From CAYMAZ01 sp964428185 (GTDB taxonomy: Bacteria; Bacteroidota; Bacteroidia; Bacteroidales; DTU049), in the NCBI GenBank assembly GCA_964428185.1, contig CAYRXH010000010.1, positions 1 to 49,801 of the forward strand: a stretch of 49,801 bases of DNA. Direction: 5' to 3'. The translations under genes were made by a program, and so were the position numbers. The notes under the pieces are model-generated. The model was not told where the DNA came from. It searched no databases and was given only the letters and a program-made list of their open reading frames with translations. The first letter of the stretch is position 1; every line of letters begins with the position of its first letter. This document shows, in pieces, positions 1 through 8,891 of the stretch.

Positions 1-1539
1 TACTGGGGAGAACAACCTTTTACATCAGGCCCTGTATATGTGGGAGCATTTATTTTTATGCTTTTCATTCTCAGTCTTTTTCTTGTCAGAAACTTGATGG
101 TCTGGTCTCTTCTGGCAGTCACAGTTCTTGCTGTACTTCTTGCCTGGGGTCGTCATTTCATGCCTCTCACAGAATGGTTTATTGACCATTTCCCACTCTA
201 TAATAAATTTCGTACTGTCTCAACCTGGCTTGTCATTCCCGAATTTACCATTCCACTAATCAGTATTCTTGGACTGAAAAAAATATTTGACACGCCTGAA
301 ATACTGAAACAAAATGTCAAATATCTGTGGATTGCTTCCGGAATAACCGGAGGATTATCATTGTTGTTCTGGTTGATTCCGGGAATTTTCTTCTCCTTCT
401 TCTCTACCGCAGAACTCGACCAGTTTGTTCAATTTGCTGCGCAGGGAGCTACTCAGGCCCAAATTGATGAATACATGACCAATATTGAAGCAGCACGTAT
501 TCATATTCTGAAAGCCGATGCAATCCGGAGCTTTATCTTTATTCTTGCCGGAACACTTGTAATCTGGTTCTGGCTCAAAGGAAAGCTGAAAAAGGAAATA
601 TTCATTGCTGCACTGTTCATTGTGGTTGCAGCCGACCTCATGCCTGTCAGCAAACGCTATCTCAATTCTGATCATTATGAAAGAAAATCCAGAATTGAAA
701 AACCATTTCCTCAATCTCAGGCAGATGCATTGATCCTGAAAGATACTGAACTGAACTTCAGAGTCTTAAACCTTGCAGTAAATACTTTCAACGACGCTTC
801 AACTTCATATTATCATAATTCAGTGGGCGGATACCATGCTGCCAAGCTACAGAGATATCAGGATCTTATAAACTATAAAATCCAGAATGAAATTACCAAG
901 CTCATAGATACCTTCAATAATGCTCCGACAGATTCATCAATCAATGAAACCCTGGCTTCTCTGGGAACACTGAACATGCTCAATACCAAGTATATTATTT
1001 ACAATCCGTCAGTTCCTCCCCTCCCCAATCCATACAAATATGGAAATGCATGGTTTGTTGATGAGATCAGATATGCTGAAAATGCTGATGAAGAAATGAA
1101 CCTCCTGCTCCAAACTGATGTTTCCCACATTGCAATTGTCAATAAACAATTTGAAAAGCTGACCGCACAATTCAGTTTTTCTTTTGACTCAAATGCCATT
1201 ATCAGTCTGATGAAATATCATCCAATGGAGCTTGAATATCAGTTTATGTCTTCAGTTCCTCAGGTGGTTGTGTTTTCGGAAATATATTATCCTGAAGGCT
1301 GGAATGCTTATATTGACGGGAAACAAAGCGAAATCTTCAGAGCAAACTATTTGCTCAGGGCTCTCATAGTCCCTGAAGGGAATCACACCATTGTCTTTAA
1401 ATTTGAACCTGAAGATTATACTAAAGGGAAAACAGCTTCATCAATATTTTCAGCAATATTCGTCGGACTTATTCTGATCTGGGGTTTCTTTGAGATTAGG
1501 AAATTCATAAGAAAGAAAGATGCTGAAAAGGAAAGCTAG
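1..1539 (+). CDS. YfhO family membrane protein, 5'-truncated by window edge
   Basis: The reading frame is open from the first base, so the gene starts outside the window; 512 C-terminal residues are visible. The visible part begins with YWGEQPFTSGPVYVG, a stretch typical of YfhO proteins, followed by hydrophobic helices near the start and again around 350 and 540-640 nt. Next comes a long soluble region (about residues 215-470) with the YfhO-like ending YYPEGWNAYIDG and a final membrane helix before a basic tail. YfhO proteins are polytopic membrane proteins implicated in glycosylation of envelope polymers in Firmicutes; their role in Bacteroidota is not established. The stop codon overlaps that of the convergent methyltransferase gene (TAG at 1537-1539 against the minus-strand TAG at 1536-1538). 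The family call is confident; the function is not. Confidence 0.85.
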   Translation, partial: YWGEQPFTSGPVYVGAFIFMLFILSLFLVRNLMVWSLLAVTVLAVLLAWGRHFMPLTEWFIDHFPLYNKFRTVSTWLVIPEFTIPLISILGLKKIFDTPEILKQNVKYLWIASGITGGLSLLFWLIPGIFFSFFSTAELDQFVQFAAQGATQAQIDEYMTNIEAARIHILKADAIRSFIFILAGTLVIWFWLKGKLKKEIFIAALFIVVAADLMPVSKRYLNSDHYERKSRIEKPFPQSQADALILKDTELNFRVLNLAVNTFNDASTSYYHNSVGGYHAAKLQRYQDLINYKIQNEITKLIDTFNNAPTDSSINETLASLGTLNMLNTKYIIYNPSVPPLPNPYKYGNAWFVDEIRYAENADEEMNLLLQTDVSHIAIVNKQFEKLTAQFSFSFDSNAIISLMKYHPMELEYQFMSSVPQVVVFSEIYYPEGWNAYIDGKQSEIFRANYLLRALIVPEGNHTIVFKFEPEDYTKGKTASSIFSAIFVGLILIWGFFEIRKFIRKKDAEKES

Positions 1540-2327
1540 TCTTTCTTGCAGGAAAAAAGAACATAATATGCTGTAGTGAAAAAATCCCGAAGGTATGGGA
1601 TTGATTTTATGATCAGCAATCTTCTGGGTTTCAGTTTAAACTTCGCCTCATAATTGGGATTAATAAAATAATATGTTTCCTTTTCTGTTTTGCAACCAGC
1701 CTTTTTCAGATGCCTTTTTAATCTTTGTAAAGGAAGCCTTGTATCCCTGATATCCATCAGATCATCAATTACCTGCTGTGGCTCTCTAAATAATTTTAGA
1801 ATACCCCTATACATAAAGCGAGGAAACAGATGAAAATAGGGAAGTTTGCTCAGAAACCTGCTGTGACATATTTGCTGGTGTCCTCCAAAAGGCATACACC
1901 ATGGTGGATAGGCCAAAAAAACCTTCCCCTCCGGTTTTAAAATTGATCCAAAAAAAGAAATGATTTTAAACTGATCAGGAATATGTTCAATGGTATCTCT
2001 CAGCAAAATCAGATCGATTGGAGGCAGCTCACTGAAGTTAACAAGATAAACATTTTTATCAATCAGTGTGAGTTTATGAGCATTGGGATGATTGTCAAGA
2101 AACTCATGGGCTTTCTGAATACGGCTGACTGATATATCAATTCCAATGACTTTGCACCCTGCATCCAGAAATGGCTTCAGATTGCCTCCCTCACCACATC
2201 CAATTTCCATTACTGTATGTTCAGGACCAAGTTGTATGAAATCGTTTATATATGGAATGACAAATTTTTCGGTAGTAATACTCTGTTCCTTAAAATACTG
2301 AAGTTTATTCTGATGTCTGGGCTGCAT
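1536..2327 (-). CDS. class I SAM-dependent methyltransferase
   Basis: This encodes 263 residues with a Rossmann-type SAM-binding domain. Motif I is EIGCGEGG at residues 41-48, followed by an acidic end of strand beta-2 (VIGIDIS) and the motif LRDTIEHIPD that follows strand beta-4. The C-terminal third is basic and aromatic, as in UbiE/Methyltransf_11-like enzymes acting on lipid or sugar substrates. I chose ATG 2327; a TTG 21 bases upstream would only add seven residues before the conserved region. The substrate cannot be read from the sequence. It converges on the YfhO gene with a 4-base overlap and is followed upstream, across an intrinsic terminator, by the DUF3108 gene, so it is probably transcribed on its own. 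Confidence 0.85.
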   Translation of the reverse strand: MQPRHQNKLQYFKEQSITTEKFVIPYINDFIQLGPEHTVMEIGCGEGGNLKPFLDAGCKVIGIDISVSRIQKAHEFLDNHPNAHKLTLIDKNVYLVNFSELPPIDLILLRDTIEHIPDQFKIISFFGSILKPEGKVFLAYPPWCMPFGGHQQICHSRFLSKLPYFHLFPRFMYRGILKLFREPQQVIDDLMDIRDTRLPLQRLKRHLKKAGCKTEKETYYFINPNYEAKFKLKPRRLLIIKSIPYLRDFFTTAYYVLFSCKKD

Positions 2328-2354
2328 TATTGTCTGTTGGAGCAGCAAAAGTAT

Positions 2355-2382
2355 AAAAAAAGAGCATCAATCCTGATGCTCC
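2355..2382 (-). terminator. intrinsic terminator of the DUF3108 gene
   Basis: A perfect 8-bp stem, GAGCATCA (2362-2369) with TGATGCTC (2374-2381), has an ATCC loop. Read on the minus strand it is followed by a run of seven T. It lies 35 bases past the DUF3108 stop and just before the methyltransferase start. Confidence 0.85.
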
Positions 2383-2416
2383 CTTAAAATTTATTCCTTC
2401 AGTCCGCCCTGCCGCC

Positions 2417-3265
2417 TCATTTCACTTTAGCCTTTACCGGATTTTTAACACCTTTGTAACTGATCAGTTCCATTTTTACACTCCCGACAAGGACTTCTGT
2501 TTCAGCCAGGATTGGAATTTTATTCTCATCATCAGTGACCCAAACCATCATGGGAAAAGGATCCTTGAACACATTGCCTGTTAATACCATAGGTTTTACC
2601 TTAAATGTGTTGAAAGTTCCCAGAGTAGTTTTCAATTGCTCTTTTCCCATATAAAACACTTTGGTTGTGTAAACAGTATCATCCAGTGTAAAAATGATCG
2701 GATATCCGTCACCTTCCTTTGACTTGGAATAATCGAGTGCTCTCATATAATAAATGGCAGAGAGAATATCCTGAGTATAAGCAGGTACTGAACTCGTATT
2801 CTGTGTTTTCTTCTCAATGTTCTTAAACTGCATGGTATTATTATACCAGTTGAAGTGAACATCATGATTGATAATATATCCGCCTTCATCAACCCTGCGA
2901 ATAAACAGCCAGGGGGCTAAAGCTTCCTCATCAAGAAATGTTTCATACCTGTCTTTTACCCTGAAAAATAGATTAAACGCTCCTTTGGTTACTCCATTCA
3001 CCACAATGTGCATGGTATTTCTCTTTGCAATAACCCGGGATTCCTTATGAATTTCAAATGTGCATTCTCCAGCCACAACTTCTCCGGTTACAAATGAATC
3101 ATAATAAACCTTGTAAACTAGTTTTTCTCCCTTTTGAAACGCTTTGTTTTCAATTTTCCGGAGCTGAGCTGAAACCGGATGAATCATTAAAAAAATGAAG
3201 AATATCCCAAAAAGATTCAAGAACGCTCTAAGGTTAAATGCCGTTTTATTAAATGTTGTTTTCAT
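2417..3265 (-). CDS. secreted DUF3108 domain-containing protein
   Basis: This encodes 282 residues. An N-terminal hydrophobic stretch (about residues 12-34, ending PVSAQ) is a signal peptide, so the product should enter the periplasm or outer envelope. The mature protein begins with FQKGEKLVYKVYYD, the hallmark opening of DUF3108, and continues as beta-strand-rich sequence to the C-terminus. DUF3108 proteins are common in Bacteroidota and Proteobacteria and have no agreed function. ATG 3265 is preferred over a TTG nine bases upstream. It is followed by its own terminator and separated from leuS by about 90 bases. Confidence 0.8.
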   Translation of the reverse strand: MKTTFNKTAFNLRAFLNLFGIFFIFLMIHPVSAQLRKIENKAFQKGEKLVYKVYYDSFVTGEVVAGECTFEIHKESRVIAKRNTMHIVVNGVTKGAFNLFFRVKDRYETFLDEEALAPWLFIRRVDEGGYIINHDVHFNWYNNTMQFKNIEKKTQNTSSVPAYTQDILSAIYYMRALDYSKSKEGDGYPIIFTLDDTVYTTKVFYMGKEQLKTTLGTFNTFKVKPMVLTGNVFKDPFPMMVWVTDDENKIPILAETEVLVGSVKMELISYKGVKNPVKAKVK

Positions 3266-3355
3266 GTGGCTCAATGTTTAAGAACAAATTATTTGCAAAA
3301 GATATACCATATTTATAATACACTGACTTCATGATACTTATATACTTAAAAAACT

Positions 3356-6124
3356 TTAAATAACAATATTAATTATTTTTCCAGGAACCACGATGATTTT
3401 TTGGGGAGCATTTTCACCAATCCATTTCTGTGTTTCAGGAGCTTCAAGAACCATTTTTTTCACTTCTTCCTGCCCAGCATCAACAGGAATAGAGAGAGTG
3501 AATCTCATTTTTCCGTTAAATGAAACAGGACATTCAAAAGTTTCTTCAGCCACATATTCAGTAATAAATGCAGGGAAAGTAGCATGAACAACAGAATCAG
3601 TGTTTCCGCACAAATGCCAGAGTTCTTCCGCAAAATGAGGGGCAAACGGTGAAATCAGTATCAGAATGGGTTCAAGAATTCTTTTTTTGTTGCATTTCAG
3701 ATCTGTAAGTTCATTGATACAGATCATAAATGCACTGACAGCAGTGTTCAATGAAAAACGTTCAATATCCTCACTAATCTTTTTGATTGTTTTATGCAAA
3801 ACTTTCAGTTCAGCAGCATCTGGTTCAGCATCATTCACTGCAATATTTCCATCCTGATCAAAAAACAGTCTCCAGAACTTCTTCAGAAATCTGAAAACAC
3901 CTTCAATCCCCTTAGTATCCCATGGTTTTGACTGTTCAATGGGTCCGAGAAACATTTCATACAAGCGAAGCGTATCGGCTCCGTATCTTGCAATAAGATT
4001 ATCAGGATTGACAACATTGTAAAATGATTTTGACATTTTTTCAATTTCAACACCACAGAAAAATTTACCGTTTTCCATTTCGAATGTTGCACTGGCAAAC
4101 TCGGGTCTCCATTTTTTCAAAGCTTCAGTATCGAGGATATCATTTTCAACAATATTGACATCCACATGAATCGGCATCACATCATAGCCTTCAATAAGTC
4201 CTGCAGAAATATACTGATTGGAATTCTCCCTGTTTCTGTATATGACATTTGAACGTCCTAGTATCATTCCCTGATTGACTAGTTTTTTAAATGGTTCATC
4301 TTCAGGTGTTAATCCAAGGTCAAATAAAAATTTATTCCAAAAGCGGGCATACATCAAATGCCCTGTGGCATGTTCAGATCCTCCCACATAAAAATCAACA
4401 CTTTTCCAGTAATTAACAATTTCATTGTTAAAATATTCATTGTCATTATGAGGATCCATAAACCGGAAATAATACGCACTGGATCCTGCAAACCCGGGCA
4501 TAGTATTGGTTTCAATCGGATAACCCTCAACTGTTTTCCAGTTCTTTGCTCTTGCCAGAGGAGGTTCACCGCTTTCAGTTGGAAGATACTTGTCCACCTC
4601 AGGCAAAATCAGTGGCAGACTGCTTTCATCCATTACGTATGGAACCCCGTTCTTGTAATATACAGGAAAGGGTTCTCCCCAATATCTCTGACGACTGAAT
4701 ATGGCATCACGGAGACGGTAGGCTGTTTTTCCATATCCGTAATTTCTTTTTTCCAGCTCTATGATAACTTTCTCAGTGGCTTCAGCAGGATTCATTCCGT
4801 TAATAAAATCAGAATTAACCATTGTTCCTTCTTTCTTCTCCCATGCTGCAACATTCACATTCCCTCCAGTAATAACCTCTTTGATATTCAGTCCGAAATG
4901 TTTTGCAAATGCATGATCACGTGCATCATGCCCCGGAACAGCCATTACAGAGCCGGTTCCATATCCGGCAAGCACATAGTCAGCAACCCAGACAGGCAAT
5001 TTTTCTCCCGAAAACGGATTGATGGCATAAGCGCCAGTAAAAACACCGGACACTTTCTTAACTTCTGTCATTCGTTCTCGTTCCGAACGATTCACAGCAT
5101 ATTCCACATATTTTTTAACTTCGTCAAGCTGTTCAGGAGTTGTAATCTTCATAACAGCATCATGTTCAGGCGCATACGTCATAAAACAAACCCCGAATAT
5201 TGTATCAGGGCGGGTTGTAAACACTTCCATTGTTATTTCAGGGTGTCCGTCAATGGGAAATCTTATCACTGCACCTTTGGATTTTCCTATCCAGTTTCGC
5301 TGAATATCTTTAATACTTTCCGACCAGTCAACCCTTTCCAAACCTTCAAGCAAACGATCTGCATAGGCAGTAATCCTCAGAAGCCACTGTTTCATGGTTT
5401 TTCTGACAACAGGATGGCCTCCCCTTACACTTAAACCCTCACTCACTTCATCATTGGCAAGCACAGTTCCCAATGCAGGACACCAGTTTACAGTTGTATC
5501 GGCAAGATAGGCAAGTCGATAATTCATCAATACCTCGCGCTGTTGTCTTTCATCCATCTCATTCCACTGTGAAGATGTAAAACTCAATGTCTCTCCGCAA
5601 GCAGCATCAACACCATCACTGCCTCTTGTTTTAAATATCCCGGTCAAGTCGCTGATTGGTTTTGCCTTTTGTTCTTTATTGCAGAAATAATGGTTAAATA
5701 GCTGAATAAAAGTCCATTGAGTCCATTTGTAGTATGAAGGATCGCTTGTTCTGAGCTCTCTGTCCCAGTCATAATCAAAACCAAGACTTTTAAACTGTTC
5801 TTTATATCGTGCAATATTTTTTTCTGTGGTAACAGCAGGGTGCTGTCCTGTCTGAATTGCATATTGTTCTGCAGGAAGTCCGAATGCATCAAAACCCATA
5901 GGGTGAAGCACATTAAATCCCTTCAAACGTTTATATCTTGAAAGAATATCAGAAGCAATATAACCGAGCGGATGACCAACATGCAAACCTGCCCCCGATG
6001 GATAGGGGAACATATCAAGGACATAATATTTTGGTTTTGAAGAATCAAATTCGGTTTTATAAACTTTTTTCCGACACCAATATTCCTGCCATTTCTTCTC
6101 TATTTCTGTAAATTTGTATTCCAT
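3356..6124 (-). CDS. leuS: leucyl-tRNA synthetase
   Basis: This is class I leucyl-tRNA synthetase, charging tRNA-Leu with leucine using ATP in the cytoplasm. The protein has 922 residues. The HIGH-type signature is HVGH at residues 48-51, inside MFPYPSGAGLHVGHPLGY. The CP1 editing domain carries the threonine-rich motif TTRPDTIFG, and the KMSKS loop is at about residues 696-700, followed by the helical anticodon-binding domain. An insertion of roughly 60 residues around SDLTGIFKTRGSDGVDAACG interrupts the catalytic core, as I recall for Bacteroidota LeuS. I chose ATG 6124 because homology starts at MEYKFTEIEKKWQEYW; an open extension to 6208 has no family match. A -7-like box (TAATTTCG) lies at 6148-6155, within that extension. 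Confidence 0.97.
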   Translation of the reverse strand: MEYKFTEIEKKWQEYWCRKKVYKTEFDSSKPKYYVLDMFPYPSGAGLHVGHPLGYIASDILSRYKRLKGFNVLHPMGFDAFGLPAEQYAIQTGQHPAVTTEKNIARYKEQFKSLGFDYDWDRELRTSDPSYYKWTQWTFIQLFNHYFCNKEQKAKPISDLTGIFKTRGSDGVDAACGETLSFTSSQWNEMDERQQREVLMNYRLAYLADTTVNWCPALGTVLANDEVSEGLSVRGGHPVVRKTMKQWLLRITAYADRLLEGLERVDWSESIKDIQRNWIGKSKGAVIRFPIDGHPEITMEVFTTRPDTIFGVCFMTYAPEHDAVMKITTPEQLDEVKKYVEYAVNRSERERMTEVKKVSGVFTGAYAINPFSGEKLPVWVADYVLAGYGTGSVMAVPGHDARDHAFAKHFGLNIKEVITGGNVNVAAWEKKEGTMVNSDFINGMNPAEATEKVIIELEKRNYGYGKTAYRLRDAIFSRQRYWGEPFPVYYKNGVPYVMDESSLPLILPEVDKYLPTESGEPPLARAKNWKTVEGYPIETNTMPGFAGSSAYYFRFMDPHNDNEYFNNEIVNYWKSVDFYVGGSEHATGHLMYARFWNKFLFDLGLTPEDEPFKKLVNQGMILGRSNVIYRNRENSNQYISAGLIEGYDVMPIHVDVNIVENDILDTEALKKWRPEFASATFEMENGKFFCGVEIEKMSKSFYNVVNPDNLIARYGADTLRLYEMFLGPIEQSKPWDTKGIEGVFRFLKKFWRLFFDQDGNIAVNDAEPDAAELKVLHKTIKKISEDIERFSLNTAVSAFMICINELTDLKCNKKRILEPILILISPFAPHFAEELWHLCGNTDSVVHATFPAFITEYVAEETFECPVSFNGKMRFTLSIPVDAGQEEVKKMVLEAPETQKWIGENAPQKIIVVPGKIINIVI

Positions 6125-6790
6125 GAATTCTGCTATTGATCGGCCTGCGAAATTACGAAAAAACGGAAAATCCTTCTGAATGAATTTCAGAATGCAATTC
6201 AGAAACATTATTCATTCCTCACATATTTTGATAGTTTACAACATTTAGTGAGTCTATGAATTAAATTTTATTTTTATTTGCATAACAATATTCTATGATA
6301 ATAAAACAACAGCTCCTCCCCTTCTTTTTCTTTCATTATATCGCTTTGTAATATTCTCATTCACAAAATTTTCATCCTAAAATTATCCACCAAGCTGTCA
6401 ATATTTAGATCGGGCAGGGTGTTTTTTACTTATCACAATACACTTTACTGTATTTTGATAATATACTTTAACGGCAGTGCGTATTAAAACCTCCATTTGT
6501 TGAAAATTCTGCCCAAATTTAAGCCTGTTTAAGGATGTTTCGAAATTTCCTTAGATTAATTTTGTGAAAAAATTGAGTTTGATTGCGGGAGTGCCCATGT
6601 AAAAATTTCATGAGGCAAGGATACCAACAAAATCAATGCCTTGCAAGCTTTTGCACTCACAATGTGCCGATTGTTGCTAACTTATAGTAATTGTTGAAAA
6701 GCAGGTTGTGTTTTTAGACAGTCTGACGGGTACAGGATAGGAACAAGCAGTGAAATACTGAGATTACTGGAATGATAATAACATGATTCT
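6125..6790. other. non-coding region upstream of leuS
   Basis: About 660 bases with no supported gene. The leuS-proximal end holds a -7-like box on the minus strand (6148-6155). A short possible stem (GCAAGG with CCTTGC) sits near 6615-6644. The rest has stops in all frames and no recognisable tRNA, riboswitch or protein remnant. Together with the decayed element and cutC remnant that follow, it looks like degrading chromosome. Confidence 0.6.
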
Positions 6791-6800
6791 ATGGAAAATA

Positions 6801-6880
6801 GCCACAAAGACTCAAAGACACAAGGGTTTCACAAAGACAGCTTCATTGTGATTTCTCCGTGTCCTGGTGCCTTGATGGCA
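6801..6880. repeat. degenerate palindromic 'CACAAAGACACAAAG' element
   Basis: The left arm, GCCACAAAGACTCAAAGACA and a few further bases (6801-6825), is an imperfect inverted copy of the right arm at 6854-6880, which reads as a diverged CTCCGTGTCCTGGTGCCTTGATGGC. About 17 of 25 positions pair. From memory, arms of the type CCACAAAGACACAAAG / CTTTGTGTCTTTGTGG recur as short dispersed repeats in many environmental bacterial genomes. This copy is worn. It lies directly upstream of the cutC remnant, in the same open frame as its first part. Confidence 0.5.
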
Positions 6881-6910
6881 AAAAAACAAAACACATTTAC
6901 CATTTTAACT

Positions 6911-7674
6911 ATGCTGCTCGAAGTCCCGGTTTTTTTTGACATTAGCAAAGGACTGAATGTACAGAGTGCAGGAGCGCACCGCATTGAACTTTGTGCTTCA
7001 ATGGCTGAGGGTGATATCACTACATCCCATGATATGATTATCAAAGCTAAAGAACTACTGAAGATTTCATTTTTTGTGATGATCAGCCCAGGTGGATGTG
7101 ATTTCACTTATTCAGATGAAGAATTTCAGATCGTGAAAAAGGATATTTAATTCTGTCGCCAGGTAATGGTTTCCGTAATAGTGACAGTGGTCCTCACATC
7201 AGAGGGAAAGTTAGATGTTGAAATCAGCAAACAGCTTGCTACGGTAGCCGGCACCATGCAACTCACATTTCATCGTGCATTTGACCGAACTGCTGATCCA
7301 CTTGAAGCTTTATAGGAAATTATTGAATGTGGTTTTCGCCGTATTCTCACATCAGGGCAGCAAGAAACTGCACCCGAAGGTGTCAAACTCATTTCAGAAT
7401 TAAACATCCAAGCTGCAGGAAGAATCATCATTATGCCCGGCTCAGGAGTGAATGAAACGAATCTGGCAAAACTTCGAATACAATGCAACTGCATAGAATA
7501 CCATTCATCGGCAAAATGAAAATTCCGGATTCAAATGCTCATCCTTTGCCATCTGATAAGCCTGAAAGATGGACTGTTGATAAAGGAAAAATTCTGAAAA
7601 TGCTTGAGTTGATGAAAATGTTATCAAAGAGCAAATACATCATAAGTTATTTCAGACTTATCATTAATCCTTAA
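6911..7674 (+). pseudogene. cutC: decayed copper homeostasis protein CutC
   Basis: Translated from ATG 6911, the sequence follows the CutC family along its length: the N-terminal strand with AGAHRIELCASMAEGDITTS, then FVMISPGGCDFTYSDEEF, VLTSEGKLDVE, MQLTFHRAFDRTADPLEAL, RRILTSGQQETAPEG and GRIIIMPGSGVNETN. These all lie in one frame, which is broken by TAA at 7148-7150 and TAG at 7313-7315. At 7512-7517 one A is missing from a run, so the frame meets TGA at 7517-7519, while the matching C-terminus (MKIPDSNA to the lysine-rich end) continues in another frame to 7674. CutC is a TIM-barrel protein linked to copper tolerance. With two substitution stops and one indel, the gene is dead rather than misread. 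The exact end is uncertain. Confidence 0.88.
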
Positions 7675-7679
7675 TTTTG
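7650..7679 (+). promoter_or_regulatory. Bacteroidota-type promoter for the PLP enzyme gene
   Basis: A perfect -7 box, TAATTTTG, is at 7672-7679 and a TTTC, close to the -33 TTTG, is at 7650-7653, 18 bases upstream. The start codon is only 11 bases beyond the box, implying a very short leader. Confidence 0.55.
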
Positions 7680-7690
7680 CAAAAAAACAC

Positions 7691-8725
7691 ATGAAGAAAA
7701 CACTCGCCAGCGACAACCATGCCGGAATTCTACCCGGAATTCTTCAGGCACTGGAAGATGCATCCCAAGGACATGAAACATCATACGGGCATGACACTTA
7801 CACGCAACTTGCCCGCAAGGAATTTGAAAAGCTCTTTGGCAAAGAACTGGAAATGTCTTTTGTTTTTAACGGTACCGGCGCCAATGTTCTGGGGATCAGC
7901 TGTGCTGTCAGTTCCTTTCACTCTATTTTCTGCCCTCAAATTTCGCATATCAACGTTGATGAATCCACTGCCCCTGAAACTTTTACTTCTTGCCGAATTT
8001 ATCCCCTTCCATGCAATGCTGATGGCAAAATCGAAGCATCCACATTGGCCGGTGCAATCATAAGAAAGGGCGACGAACATCACCCACAACCTGCTGTTCT
8101 GACTATTTCACAACCTACCGAATACGGGACTCTATACACTGTAAAAGAACTACAGGAGATTTCAGAAATTCTGAAACGACACAATATGATTTTCCATGTT
8201 GACAGTGCCCGGTTTTTTAATGCTTTGTCAGCAAGCGAACTCAGTGCCCGTGAGATGTTTACAGAAACAGGGGTTGATATCATTTCTGTGGGTGGTACCA
8301 AAGCAGGTCTTTTGTATGGTGAAGCTGTGGTCTTTCTGAACACATATCTTGCAAAAAATCTGAAATACAAACAAAAACAAAGCATGCAGCTCCCTTCCAA
8401 AATGCGCTTTATTTCGGCACAGTTTCATGCTCTGTTAAGCAAAGAATTGTGGAAAGATTCATCAGCACATGCCAATATTATGGCAAAAAGACTAGAAGAA
8501 GGTCTTAGGTCAATAGATGGAGTAAAAATTACAAAACCTGTTGAAACCAATGCAGTGTTTGTGATTTTCCCCGAAAGTATTATCCCTGCTCTTCAGGATT
8601 TTATGTTTTTTTACATGTGGAAAGATGTCACAGGAGAAGCACGGCTCATGTGCTCATTTGATACCAGCCCCGAAGAGGTGGATGCTTTTGTGGAGAAAGT
8701 AAAAAAATTATACGTTGAGAAATAA
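7691..8725 (+). CDS. threonine aldolase / beta-eliminating lyase family PLP enzyme
   Basis: This encodes 344 residues of a fold-type I PLP enzyme of the beta_elim_lyase family, whose members mostly act as low-specificity L-threonine aldolases (threonine to glycine plus acetaldehyde). The N-terminus KKTLASDNHAGILPGILQAL matches the family opening. FNGTGANVLGI forms the cofactor phosphate region, HVDSARFFNAL carries the PLP-pyridine aspartate, and SVGGTKAGLLYGEAVVF holds the Schiff-base lysine. The length is normal for the family. ATG 7691 follows closely on a promoter box and is the natural start. It converges on sufD. Whether the substrate is threonine, allo-threonine or another beta-hydroxy amino acid cannot be decided here. 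Confidence 0.9.
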   Translation: MKKTLASDNHAGILPGILQALEDASQGHETSYGHDTYTQLARKEFEKLFGKELEMSFVFNGTGANVLGISCAVSSFHSIFCPQISHINVDESTAPETFTSCRIYPLPCNADGKIEASTLAGAIIRKGDEHHPQPAVLTISQPTEYGTLYTVKELQEISEILKRHNMIFHVDSARFFNALSASELSAREMFTETGVDIISVGGTKAGLLYGEAVVFLNTYLAKNLKYKQKQSMQLPSKMRFISAQFHALLSKELWKDSSAHANIMAKRLEEGLRSIDGVKITKPVETNAVFVIFPESIIPALQDFMFFYMWKDVTGEARLMCSFDTSPEEVDAFVEKVKKLYVEK

Positions 8726-8792
8726 ATTCGACAAAATTCAATTCAAACTTTTCACAAGCACTTATTTTTGTTGAAAACTCAAATTCCGGAAT

Positions 8793-8882
8793 ATGAAATA
8801 TATTCTTTTTCTTATACTGATTGGGCATATTGTAGGAGTTGGGGGCAGTTTCAATTTTGCCCCATTCACAAACACACAATAA
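8793..8882 (+). CDS. possible 29-residue hydrophobic peptide
   Basis: A short frame, ATG 8793 to TAA 8880-8882, encodes a lysine followed by a hydrophobic stretch (KYILFLILIGHIVGVGG), resembling a signal peptide or a single membrane helix, and a short polar end. A -7-type box TATTTTTG lies at 8763-8770, about 22 bases upstream. It could equally be the 5' remnant of a lost secreted-protein gene. It ends nine bases before the sufD stop. No family is recognised. Confidence 0.25.
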   Translation: MKYILFLILIGHIVGVGGSFNFAPFTNTQ

Positions 8883-8891
8883 ATTGGTTTG

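Noticed and set aside
4358..5434. A 358-codon open frame on the plus strand
   Set aside because: It lies entirely opposite leuS, has cysteine/histidine/phenylalanine-rich composition typical of antisense translation, and matches no family.
6125..6790. tRNA, riboswitch or small RNA in the large intergenic region
   Set aside because: No cloverleaf, TpsiC-arm motif or known riboswitch core could be found by eye; a covariance-model scan would be needed to exclude less regular RNAs.
6911..7519. Stop-codon reassignment to explain the in-frame stops
   Set aside because: TAA, TAG and TGA all occur inside the dead cutC, and all other genes use all three as normal terminators.
8841..8864. GGGGCA/TGCCCC inverted repeat as a terminator
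   Set aside because: The stem is only six pairs with a ten-base loop, lacks a T-run on either side and lies within the possible small peptide frame.
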